A DNA stretch of 64,000 bases from Brachypterus glaber. Its lineage: Eukaryota > Arthropoda > Insecta > Coleoptera > Kateretidae. The stretch lies in NCBI GenBank assembly GCA_958510825.1, contig OY294054.1, positions 12,168,019 to 12,232,018 on the forward strand, written 5' to 3'. Positions 11,201 through 24,284 of the stretch are shown here, one piece after another (within the stretch, counting starts at the first letter, position 1; every line of letters begins with the position of its first letter). A program made the translations under genes and the position numbers. The notes under the pieces were generated by a model that ran no database searches, was not told the origin of the DNA, and saw only the letters and a list, made by a program, of their open reading frames with translations.

Positions 11201-14200
11201 TGTCGCCTATATTGGATCCCCCATTTTGTAAAAGTAAATTTTGATCAATGATTCGCAATAAACAACCTCAACACCCCCACAGGGCTTTGGTCATGTTTTT
11301 TTTTTAATTTTTTTCTCACTGTGCACAGGGACGGGCAGAGCCAACCCGGGCCCGGGGAAACGTTTTACCCGGGCCCACCATTTTTTCAAAACATAATTGT
11401 CCCGCGCAGGGCCGTAGCTAAGGCATTTGTAAGGTGGGGGACTGAAGTGGCATCCCCATTCATTAACAAAGTTAGCGCCGCATTTGATTTTTTACGAATT
11501 TGTTAATTTATGACTTTTTAATTTCATAATTTAAACTCAAGTTTTACAATCTTAAATTAAAAAAAAAAGAAAGCCTTAGCACCGCAGGCGATTTTTTTTA
11601 CAATTTTGATGGTCCATTTTAATTTTAAAACATTGTTTCAAATTTCATAAAAATGCAGGCTCTGGCGCCGCTGGCAATTTGTTTACAAATTTTACGCTTA
11701 CGTTTTACAAGCCCCGGGGAATCTTCCCCCCTGAATCCGGCCCTGACTGCATTTTCGCCTTCATTAACCGACCGACGCGTCGCGACGTCGGGTTGTTTTC
11801 AACTTTAGGTCAAATTGCTTTCTGGAAATTTCTAATTTCTAAATGAAACTTTTCAATTACCTAATGCTGGTTGCCTCTGGCAAGTAACTAAATGAGTTCC
11901 AATCCCAAAACAATTAATTTTGTGCCCTTGCTCATTAAGACTCAGGATCGTTTCTTCGTTAATGTCATTGGAAGCCATTATCATCATATTCGAAAACCAG
12001 GGCACGTTATATTTTTCGCCGATATCGTAAAAATACTGCCTGGCGATGTTGGATAAATATGCTAAATCGCCACTGTCCAAACGAATTCCTATTGCCCTGT
12101 ATCCTAGCTCATTCAGGGCTAGAGCTACCGAGCAAAAATTCAATAGTCCGCTCCTGTAAAAAAAAGTGTTAGTAAATTTTTTGGCGAAAAAGTATATTTT
12201 TAGGTTAAGATAGTATTACTTGATACTAAATTTCAACTGACTGTTTAAATGTCCGACGTAATATAACCTAAATTTTTGGTTTAGGTCGTTTTTTCGCCTG
12301 TTTGATGTTTTTAATGCTAATGGGGGAGGGGCGTAGGCCCCCCATTTAAACGGAATAATATAATTCCGACAAAAAATATACCTTAGAAGCTTTAAAAATC
12401 CTAAAGATCAGCCAATAAGAATACAGGACGTACACTTATACACGGTGTATTTGAAATAGGGTCCAAAAATTTAATTAATTTAATTTAATTTTAACTACAT
12501 TATAAAATATGGCATAGAGTTCCTATAAGCATATGTCTAGAAATGCATCGTAAGCCCTTTTGAAAGGGGCTAAAAAATTAGGTTTTTATTTAATAACTTA
12601 GGAACCTTTTGATATACAGCAAGTTTTGCACCTGAACTAATCTTAATAAGGCCCATCTTCGTATGTTATTTTCAGGTACTTATTACAGGGGTGTGCGAAA
12701 CGGGGGGGCCTTATGAGCTTTTTGTCCCAAACTTTTTTCTGTGTAACTTTTTTGTAATTTTATTTTTGAATACGATTCCTCAGGTCAAAATACATAAAAA
12801 GGTACTCTTGTTGTAATACTGTAAGATTAACCGTTTTCGAGAAAAAAATATTTGAAGGTGAAATTTCACGGTTCGAGGACGAAAGATTAAATACTAAAAT
12901 GTTGAAAACCGAAATTTAAATGATGCTGGGTGAATGTAAAAACAAAACTAAGAAAAAAACCTTTAAGTAGTAAGTGGCGGAAATGCGTAATAGCAACGCC
13001 AATAAAACAATTTGAAAAAGAAGAAGAAAAAACCTCGTATACAGGTACTTCCAAAAATCAATCCTAAGGGAGCTATGGTCTCCTAAATATGCATCATTTT
13101 TAAAGGGCCATAGTAGCTTTAAAAGCGATTTTTCCACCTACATGTACAGAAACTTTTTTTCTTAGTTTTTGATGTAGAATAACTCTGCATCATTGAAATT
13201 TTGGTTCGAAACATTTTAGTATTTAATGTTTCGTCCTCGAACCGTGAAATTTCATCTTAAAATTATTTTTTCTCGAAAACGGTTAATCCTACAGTATTAC
13301 AACAAGAGTGCCTTTTTTATGTATTTTGACCTGAAGAATAATATTCCAAAAATAAAATTTCAAAAAAGTTAGACAGAAAAAAGTTTGAGTCAGAAAACTG
13401 ATAAGCCCCTCCCCGTTTCGCACAGCCCTGGTTAAAGTAAGTATATGAAAATAACATACGAAGATGGGCTTTACAAAGATTAGTTCACGTACAAAACCTC
13501 GTTGCTATATCTCAAAGGGTTCCTGAGTTATTAAATAAAAACCTAACGACGCATTTTTAGACATATGTTTATAGGAACTTGTCATATTTTATGGTGTAGA
13601 ATCACCCCTTAAAATGTCGGACCCTATTTCAAATACACCTTGTATAGCTTCATATACGTCGGACGTATAAATAGCCACTTCGTAGTAAATTTTACCAATG
13701 TCATTTTTGTAAGGCTCATAATCCAAAAATACGTGAAACTTACTTTCAAACGGTGTCTCGCACTCTAAATTTGATGCCCCGTTAGCGAAGATACTTAAAT
13801 TCCAAAATTCAGCTAGATGCAAGTATGACGTCAGCAGCGTGCCGAGGTTAAAGGGCTATAACTGACTTTTTGAATTCAAATATTTCAGCCAGCCACTACA
13901 AAATAGTTGGACTTTCGAGATTTTTCTATGACGAGATTTTCAACATAAAAATGTATGATTTTTGAGCTTTTTTGTAAGATTCTGAGATTTCTGAAAAATT
14001 TTTGAAATCGAAATCGAAACCTACGGAGATTTTTGTTAAGATTTTTGGAAGATTTTTGAAGTTTTGTAAACGGGCGTTTCATAGTGGTCCACCCCCTCGA
14101 TCTCAGCGATATATCTAAGGGAACGTTCGAGTATTACGTAACGTTCCTAGGGATGGGGTGGGGTCATTTTGGAGTGTTACGCCCATGTTATTGGTATAGG

Positions 14201-17200
14201 AAAATAGCGTTACAGGGGGGGGGGTCCAAAATGATCAAAATTTGCGTTACGTAATACTTGAACGTTCCCTAACCGAGTCACAGAGCATGAAATAAAATTG
14301 TGGGATACCATTTTAAAAGAAATTACTTAATATTTTTAGAGCTCCTTAGCTCAAAAACGAAAAACAGAACCCTCATAGGATCGCTCTGTCCGTCCGTTCG
14401 TCTGTCAGAACCGTTTCTCTCTGGAACTATAAAACTTTGAATTTTTAAATTTGGCATACACAAATGTACAGGAAAAAACTTTTTTTTAAATACTTTTTGT
14501 CAAAAAGGCAAAAATAAAGTTTCGGCAAAACATTGTTTTGGAGTTTGGTTATTGAGTTGGTTATCACACATTTCAAAAATGTACCTAACAAAAACTAAAA
14601 AAAATGTATATAACAAAAATAAAATAAAAAAAACATTAATCTTTCAAAAAAGTGTAATTTTTGATTATGTATTTCAAAAATTGTGAGTAATTATGATTTA
14701 ATGGAAACATGGAATAAACCGAGGAATACACTTTTAAGGAACACGTTAGAAATGATTCAGACTGGGTGGTAAAGGGGGTAAAAACTATAATTTTAATCGG
14801 TAATTATCGTAAAAAATAATAATAAAAAAAACTCAAAACTCTTGGAGATATAGGCAAAAAACTAGGTACGGAACCCTTATTGAGCGAGTCTAACTTTTAG
14901 TTTACAGTTTTTTTTTACTATTTATAGCTTATAAGCCTCACAAAAATGACTTAAGGTTTTTTTTACCTAAAAATAAATACCAGACAAAAATATTTTTATT
15001 TAAATTAATTTTGTCAATCGTATATTTTTTAACATGCCATACTATTTATCTAATCTAAGTTGTTATTTGATTTTTGATTAAGTTTTTTTTTTTCTATATA
15101 AAATGATAATTCTCTTAAATAATTAAATTCTACAAGGTGATTAAAAACGTATAAGCATTGCGATATGTGCTCAAAATAAATATTATTTAATGAAAAATTT
15201 TATATTACGGGGTGTACTCAAGAACTATTATTGTAAATTTTCTTTACTTACGTCATGTAAATTTTACATTTTACTAGAGGTAATTTTTTCAGTGTAACCA
15301 AATTTAGATTCTGAACAGTGTTTTTATAGACGATTTTTTTGTTTCGAAGAACCAATAATTATTTAATTTTGACAAAAAAAGAAATTTTACCGCCCACCCC
15401 CATAGCTATGGCCCTGTAGACACAAAAAACATTGTGAAAAGGCGTAGTAGCATCCAACGAACTCTTCTCTCTAGAATACGCATACCGTTAATATAAAGTA
15501 TCGCCAACATCTCGGTTTGTTTGTAAACAAATAGTACGTATATTCAGGCCTGAACAATAAGAATTACCAGTAACTGTTATTGTTGTCTCTGTTAGAACAA
15601 AGCTGTGCGAGTAAGACAGACAAATGTATATGTTGGCTACGTTTTTGTCAGTTTTTACAAATGAAATGCCTATTCTAGAGAGAAGAGTTATTAGTTTGTT
15701 GGTAGCATCAGATGTTTTTTTTCCTGAAATATTTTTACGGGGTGAGGACAGAAAATGGTTCTTAAAAAAAAATTTTCGTCCCGAAATGTTCTTTCGGGAA
15801 ACAACCGTAATGCAGAACCCAGTTATAAATAAATGAAAAAAGCTAGTACCCAAAAATAGTGCTTGTGTAAGCTCGCATACCCAGCACAGGTCGTAATTCA
15901 TTCAGCCGGGATGCAGGTCCCTAGGGGAACCCAAAAATCAGGAACCATGCACCTAATTTTTTGAATTAGGTAGATTTGTATTGTTTATGGCCAATAAGCA
16001 GGAACCCTGGCCCCAGTTTAAACGGTACCACATCACCAGACAAGGTTCCAACATTTGTTAAATTTTATTTGACAGTAAAAAAAAAATAGTATTAAAAGAA
16101 AACATGCTAAACCTGATATAACTTTTCAACTCTTAAATATAAATGCTTTTTTTTCTGGAGACTCAGCTTACATGATACAAAATACCTTGTCCATGATTAT
16201 CAAATTTTTATAAATCACATGTGAATGCATTCATTGACAATAACAGACAAGCATTGTACACTTCTATTTTTTCAAAAAAAAAACCTCAAATAATGTTAAA
16301 TAAAATTTGCCCGCTGACTCTTAATTTTAGAATTGTTAGTACATACAATAATTTTTCATGTTTTAATTTAAAAAAATATAAATATAAAATAATTTCATTA
16401 TGTATAATTGTTTGCAATATTACAAAAAACCATTTGTTAACATCCAGAATTTACCAGTTACCAGAACTTTATTTATAAAAAAACTGGATTATATATGTGC
16501 TTGGGGAACGTTCAAGTATTACGTAACGCAAATATTGATCATTTTGGACCCCCCCTCCCTGTAACGCTATTTTCCTATACCATTAATATGGGCGTAACAC
16601 TCCAAAATGACCCCGTTCCCTTGGTTCAAAAAGGGCCAATTTGTCAAAAAGCAGCGTTTTCAAAATATTACATCAGAGTTGACGTGAAAACGTTGCTATT
16701 GACAAACTGACATTGACCCTTTTAGAACCAAGCCACAGATATAAAGATTAGTATCCTTAATATTTATTCTACGGTTATGTCAGCATCATATACAAATATT
16801 TAAATTAAACTGTAATAAAATATGTAATGTAATTTCTTTGAAATTATTTGACATTTATTGGAATTATTTTGGTTCTTATTTTTTTTTGTCCTGATTACAT
16901 TGTGAAAAAGTTTATCTTTATTAACCCTTTAGCTGCTGTGGGCGTATATATATATATATATATATATATACGTTTCGCACAAATAAATATTAACAACTTG
17001 AAGCTGCTGCGAACGTTTATATACGTATTTATTATATACATATTTATGGGCGTATTTATACATTGCGCCCAAATAAATTATTGCCGGTTAAAGGGTTAAT
17101 AAGCCCAAAAAACGTATTTGTATTATAAAGTGCCGAACACTTTTTAATGCAAAACTGGCATTAGCGATGAGTAAAATGCAAGAAAGCTGTGTGCGTTTTA

Positions 17201-20200
17201 CTGGCCACCGAGCTGTTGTACGTAGCAATCACATGGGATTGTCGCGCACAACTCTAACAGAGGCGTGGCTTCAAACGAAGAGTATTTTCTTTTCAAACTG
17301 TTCGTCACTTTATAATCGCACTGTATACCGTTATATATCACAGTTCGGCCGAAGAGAAAAATAATAAAAATGCTCCACGAGACCAATAAATATGTCTATC
17401 TTTATTATCTATCGGTGACAGTTTCTTAGCCATCCAATTAGATATTCTTCGATATTCTTTATGATCAAACCAGATCTGTTTTCATGTTTTTTATAGAACC
17501 AAGCGAGGTATACCTCGCTTGTTTTCAATGTGGTAAATTAATTAAAATATGAAAAGTTTATTTCCTTCGCCACCCTAGACCCTTAACGGTCATTTGAGAT
17601 TATTCTGAAGACTAAAGATTTGAAACCAGCGAAAATAATAACTGCTATCTAATAAGCCTATAGCCATTGCATTGTTTTTTTTATCAGAAAAGAAAAAAAA
17701 GTCCCGATGGCAGATTTGGTAAAACGTTTTTTTTTTTCTTATTTTTTTCTCCCTCCAAACCGTGATATCGTCTATTTCCCCAGAAGCTAGATTCATTAAT
17801 AATATTTATTTTCGTTATACTATTAACTAATAAAAAGCTATACAGGCTGATCAAAAACTGGCATGCCAAAATTTAAGAGGTGATTCTGAATCCCAAAATA
17901 TCAAAAAAAGTTCCTATAAAGGTTGGTCCGCATACGAGCCCTAAGGGAGCTACGGCCCTTTAAAATTGTAATAAAAATAAGGTTTTTAATTAATAACTCT
18001 GGTACCCTTTAAGCTAGAGCGACGAGCTTTTGCATGCATACTAGTATTAATAAGGGCAATAAGTTTATGTTAATTTATTTTTTTTTAATTTATCCAGAGG
18101 CGTGCCTAGACGGAAAAATGTATTAGGCTTAACACATTTTTGCCCCAAACTTTTTTATGTGTACTTTTTTGGATTTTTTGTAAAAATATAGATTCCTTAA
18201 GTAAAAATACATAAAAAATGTCATATAGTGTAACACTGTAGGAGCAACCGTTTTCAGAAAAAAAGCAGTTAAGAGGAAGTAACATTTTGTGCCACCAAAA
18301 ACGTTACTTTTTAAAAGCCTATTACTCCTTTAATATTAAATTTCGGTGTTTTGGTGAAGAATACTTTTTTGCTCAATTTTAAATGAAGAATCACCCTGCA
18401 GTATTAGAATTTTATTGATGCTTTTTTTGTTCCCCATTCAATATGTCATCTTCGAAGGGTCGTAGCTCCCTTAGGGCTCATTTCCTGACTAACCTCTATA
18501 GAAGCTTTTTTTTATATTTTTGGATGTAGAATGACCTCTTTAATTTTGGCATGGCAGTTACGGATCTAGGAGACTTTGCCGAAAAATTTACCGCGAAACT
18601 TTTACCGCGCAATGATTTAACCGCGAAATGTTTCACCGCGGAAAATTATTACCGCGGAAATTTATTACCGCGAAAACATTTACCGCGGAAACTGTTATCG
18701 CGACAATAAAAATCGCGCAAAATAAACTTAAAATATATATTATAATTTTTTGAATGAAACGCTTATTTTATAATCATAGTCTTATTTTTATTTTTTATCA
18801 AAAACAAAACCAAACAAACCAAACCAAACAATTTAATCATATTTATGTTTTTTAAAACTAAAAACTAAAATTATAACACCAATATACAAAAATTAGTTAT
18901 ATATTATATTTATTAGTAACATAATCCTAATTTTACTTACATATTTTTAAAAACCAAACCAAACAGTTTAGCTATATTAAAATTTTATTAATTCTGCAAT
19001 TATAAAACTGAATTAAACAAATTGGTAATATAATATATTGAAATGGCGTAGCTAACGAAAAAGTATTATAAAAAAAACGTATTTTTATAATTTAAAATTA
19101 GATGATTTGCGCGTTAAATATTTTCGCGGCTATTACTTTCGCTATATATTTTTCGGGGTAATTGTATTTCGCTATTAAAATTTTTCGTGGTAATAGTTTT
19201 CGCTATTTTTATTTCGCTTTAATATTTTTTCGCGTAAAATTTTTATCGCTGTTAATCCTTTGCGCGGAAAAAAACATTTCGCGGTAATTTTTTCGGCGAA
19301 ATATTTTCGGGAAATTTGTTTTCGCGGTAAATTTTTCGACTAAGGCTCCCGTTCCCGGCAGTTACTGATTATCCTGTATTGCGTAATGTTAGTGTTATTT
19401 TCTGAAAAATGTTGGAACATGTCGAGTGGTAGACCATTTCGGGGCCATACATGCACCTAATTAATTTTCGAATCGATTTTACCTGTACTCGTTATGCGAT
19501 TGGGTGGTAATATTACAGATACTGTCACGGGTGGAATACCTCTTAACATCGTAGGTATCGACTAAAGTCATAAACCCATCGGGAAAGGCTATGGCGAAAG
19601 AAATCAGAGCTGCCAGCTCCCCCTCACTGGCTTCCGACTCCACCACGTTAAAAACCGGCACCAAATTGTTCCGCCATTTTATCGAAAGTTGAAGAATGTT
19701 CTGCGGGTTGCCCCCGCCTTTGGGTTCCAGGAATGTGTTGCGTAATTCTGAGAATCCGTTGAAGGAGGTTATGTAAGCGTGCGCGTGGGTGCCCTTTACG
19801 GGGATGTTGAAGAGTTTTCCTGCTAATACGTTGCTTGTTCCATCAAAACCACCTGGAACAAAATATTAATTGAAAAACCAAATGTCCTCTTAGTTTTTAC
19901 AGAAATAACTTATTTTAGGAAAAAATTATTAAAAAAAATGCCAAACGTCCAATATGAAACGATAAAATGCAAAAATAATGTTTTTTTTCCTTTTTCACTC
20001 CTTGCTCCACCCCAATATTTATGATAATAGTTACTTTACTTTGACAACAACTCTCATATGTTTATTAACACGTTCGCGCCGACGTGCGCCACCGGTGGTA
20101 CACGGTTTAATTCAGTTTCTATACGCAGCCAAATCCATTGCTTGTCAGTTATACTTACGATATTGGATTTAAGGCTGCATATATAATAGGGTGGGTAAAA

Positions 20201-23200
20201 AAAAACGACTATTTTTTTTTCTTTATACTCTGAAAAATCGGTTACTAGATACCTCTAGAAAATTCTCACCAAATATGAGCTCCTAATTTTGTTAAAAAGG
20301 TTCTCCGCTTTACAATTTTCCATTTTTTCCTCAGTATTAGAAACAAAAATTCATATCTCTTTGACAACTGTTCGTTAAAAAGTATAGAAATTTTGAAAAA
20401 AATAGTAATAATTAAATAATAAGAGACCATTTTTGTAGAGCAGTTAATTTCTTACAAAACTATGAATTGCGCAATTCATAACAATTTTTTGTAAGCGAGT
20501 TATAAAATTCATAAGCAAAACAGAAATGTCTCTTAAAATGATTAAACTTTAACCTTTGATATCTTTTGGACGGTGAGGTTTACGATAAAATTGTAAGAGA
20601 CCTTTTTTGTAGAGCGTTCGATTTCCTATTATTATTATTATTATTATTATACTGAGAAAAAAATGGAAAATTGTAAAGCGGAGAACCTTTTTATCAAAAT
20701 TAAGAGCTCATATTTGGTGAGAATTTTCTAGAGGTGTCTAGTAACCGATTTATCAGAGTATAAAGTAAAAAAAAAAAATAGTCGGTTTTTTTGACCCACC
20801 CTAATATATAATGTATACACAATACACAATAAAATACAAACAATTGTATAGTTGAGTTTTACCGAAAACACCGTCGACGCGAACGTGTTAATAAATACCA
20901 AAGAGGCACATGTGTATCCAACTGCTAAATTTTGTGGTAATGATTGTTAAAACAGTTTTCTCAGTGTTTGTTGGTTTCCAATGGCTCCATAAAAAAAATT
21001 AAATTATCCTGTAATTATAAAGCAGGGGTTAAAACTTGTTAATAGAGTCGAAAAAAGGCAATTTAATTGAACTACAGTATTGACGTGCAACCTTGGGAAT
21101 GACTAATAATGCATTGAAATAAAAATTCTTTGTTGAAAAGTTTTTCGGTTAGCGTCGGAAAATAAAGTAATTAGTTTTCCAACTGTAAAACAGAATGTAT
21201 CTGCATCTGAAATGCATTAAAAACATAAACAACTTGAACATCATTACCGTGACTTTTAATCGTCATTACCGTCATTATATTTCCAACTGTAAAACAGATT
21301 GATCTGAAATATGTTTAACCTCGTACTATTCTACTTAATTAAGCATAGGCTAAGTCCAGGACTTTTGTGGACTAGTAAAAGAGGGAACCACCGGCTTCAA
21401 CTGACTTTCGAACCAGTTTATGGGAGTGTCCGTTTCACATATCGCCTTCGCCAAATTTCACTTATTAATTAAATGAAAAAGGCAAATCGACGCCAGTAAA
21501 AATCGAACTCACGCTAGCCGGTTTGTCAAGTAGACGCCCTAGCCCGCTAAACTATGCCTCCCATTGTAAATGTAATAAAAACATTAACAACTTGGACATT
21601 ATTACCCTGACTTTTAATCATCGTCATTATATTTACAAATAGTTTCTTAACTTTGATAATCCATTGACACGGTCTAAACCCGAAAGTAAAAGTTCTTTAA
21701 AGAGTCACATGTGTATCCAACTGCTAAATTTTTGTTATGATTGATAAAACAGTTTTCTCAAAGTATGTTAGTTTCTAAGGGCTCCATATAAAATCTTCGA
21801 AACACAATTAAAAAGTGAAATTCAAATTATCCTGTAATTATCAGTACCCGGCGTATTTCTAGTTATAGTCCAGTCTTCAAGTTAATAAAAGAGGCTTTAC
21901 CTGGAAATAATTCAGGGAGTTTAGATTTTTGGTTTATTGGGTAGGGTTTAAGGCCGCAAATAAACAATTTTGCGACATTGAACTCGATTTGGAACTGTCA
22001 TTTTTTTAACGTATTTTTCACAAAAAGCGGACTTTTTAAAATATCTCAAGATCGGTGCATCCTAGGACAAAAAACGTTTGACATGAAAATAAAGAGGACC
22101 AAATCTCCAACATTTTTTGAGTCATGTATTTTTTTGTACGACTTATAGCTATTTTACGACACCGCCTTAAACGTTACACGTTAGGGTTTTAGATTTTTCT
22201 TTATAACTTGGTTAGGAAGGTTTTTTTAGGTTTAATACAATGGTGATTCAATCGAAAATCGGTTTACTCGAGATAATGGGGCACAAATGTGTGAATTATT
22301 TAAAAAAAATTAATTCTTAAATAAATTAAAAAGAAAGTGTCAGATAGATTTTTTAATTTTTACTCAAAATGTTCTAAGGGACTTTTTACGATAAAGAACA
22401 ATTTTGGTTTTTCGAAAATCAAAAAAATTAAAAATCTAAAAACGTAGTAGTGATATTTTAAAAATCCGTTTTTTTGTCAAAAACACGTTAAAAAAATAAC
22501 AGTTCCAAATCGAGTTTAACGTCGCAAAATTGTTTTTTTTATTTGCGGCCATTAACCCTACCCAATAAACCGAAAATCAAAACTCCTTGAAATATTTCCA
22601 GATAAAGGCTCTTTTGTTGACCTGAAGACTGGACTACAACTGGAAATATGCCGGGTACTGGTAATTATAAAGCAGTTGTTAATAGAGTCGAAAAAAATCA
22701 ATTTAATTGAACTACGGTATTGACGTGCAACCTTGGGAATGACGAATAATGCATGAAAATAGAAATTCTTTGTCGAAAAGTTTTTCGGTTAGCGTCGGAA
22801 AATGAAGTAATTAGCTTTTCAACTGCAAAATAGATTGTATCTGGAAATTTTTGGTACCTGGTTCCATAGAGCGTCAAGTGTTATATCAAATCGATACCGA
22901 ATTGCAGATAAACTTGTTTGCTTTCGCGGTTATTGTGAAGACTTATTAAAACAAGACATGAAGGGTTTAATTGCGTCGCATTCGGGGTATACTCTTTAAT
23001 TTTTTTTGGATATTTGCATGTTATAGGCATATTTAGCATTTAGCAACTTAAGGCATATCCCAACGAACTAATAACTCTTCTCTCTAGAATAGGCATTTTA
23101 TTCGTTAAAACTGACAAAAACGTAGCCAACATATACATTTGTCTTACTCGCACATCTTTGTTCTAACAGAGACAACAATACCAGTTACTGGTAATTGTTA

Positions 23201-24242
23201 TTGTTCAGGCCTGAATATACCTACTATTTGTTTACAAACAAACCGAGATGTTGGCGATACTTTATTTTAACGGTATGCCTATTCTAGAAAGAAGAGTTCT
23301 TAGTTCGTTGGCATATCCAGAAGCTTGGTTTGTTGCATAAGTACATAAAATATAAGAATGCGATGTCGTAATTGGCTTACAAGATACATGCGGCCCATCA
23401 AGCCAATCACGGCATCGCATTGTTATGTTTTATGTTCTTATGCGAGCTTGGGAATAGGCACTTAATTGTGAGGTTATGCAACTTAAAAATTTAATGTATA
23501 TTTTAACAAGATTCTTTTTGAATTTGAATATTGAAATATGCGATAACAATCGAGTTATAAATATTCAAAAATGGCAATCTTGGGGGTGAAATTGTTTTTT
23601 TCGTTTTTTCAGCCAAACTATTTATCGGAGGATAAAAGTGGTTATAAGTAAACTTGTAGCTCTTGAAATACTCTTTAAGATATATGTATAATGCATTTTC
23701 GTAAGTATTTTTTTACGGTTACAGTGGGCGCTGGGTGAGTTGCGCCCTCTGTAACCGTACCGAAGTACGTATGAAAATTTTTAATATATGAAACTCATAG
23801 AGAATTTCAAGAGCTACAAGTTTGCTTATAACCACTTTTATCGTGTAATGAATAATTTGGCTGAAAAATTAAAAAACAAAAACAATTTCACCTCCAACAT
23901 GGCTCCAAACAAAAATTGTTGGAAATGTCCTCCTTAACAAAATTGTTCATATGCATTTTTATCGTAAGACGCATATTAAGCAACTACCCCTAAAATTCAA
24001 GGTAGCGGACACCCCTTACGCAAATCACCCGGTGAAAAACTAACAGGAGTGTTCTGTTACGATCCACTACTACCCTTTAAAATATCAGCCCGTGTACATT
24101 TATTGCAATTTACATTTATTATTTGACTGGACTATGTGTAAAGTGTGAAGTTTAATGTCATTTCAGTTAGGTTTCCTACAATTTAGAACAACAAAGTAAA
24201 TTTTAACATACGAGCTTTTGCACTTTGTGTGACGATATTCAG

Positions 24243-24284
<42 letters not shown>

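Larger units (their letters stand above)
20905..22830. repeat. Segmental duplication, second copy split by a transposon
   Basis: Copy A begins near 20907 (CACATGTGTATCCAACTGC) and runs through CCTGTAATTATAAAGCAG to TTAGCGTCGGAAAA near 21165. Copy B starts near 21708 with the same phrase, is interrupted at 21842-22660, and resumes to GTTAGCGTCGGAAAATGAAG near 22800. The copies are diverged by small indels. A SINE lies between them. Confidence 0.8.

Noticed and set aside
21313..21565. Possible functional tRNA gene on the minus strand
   Set aside because: The A- and B-box-like words sit in a repeated SINE with a long non-tRNA body; no clean cloverleaf could be drawn.
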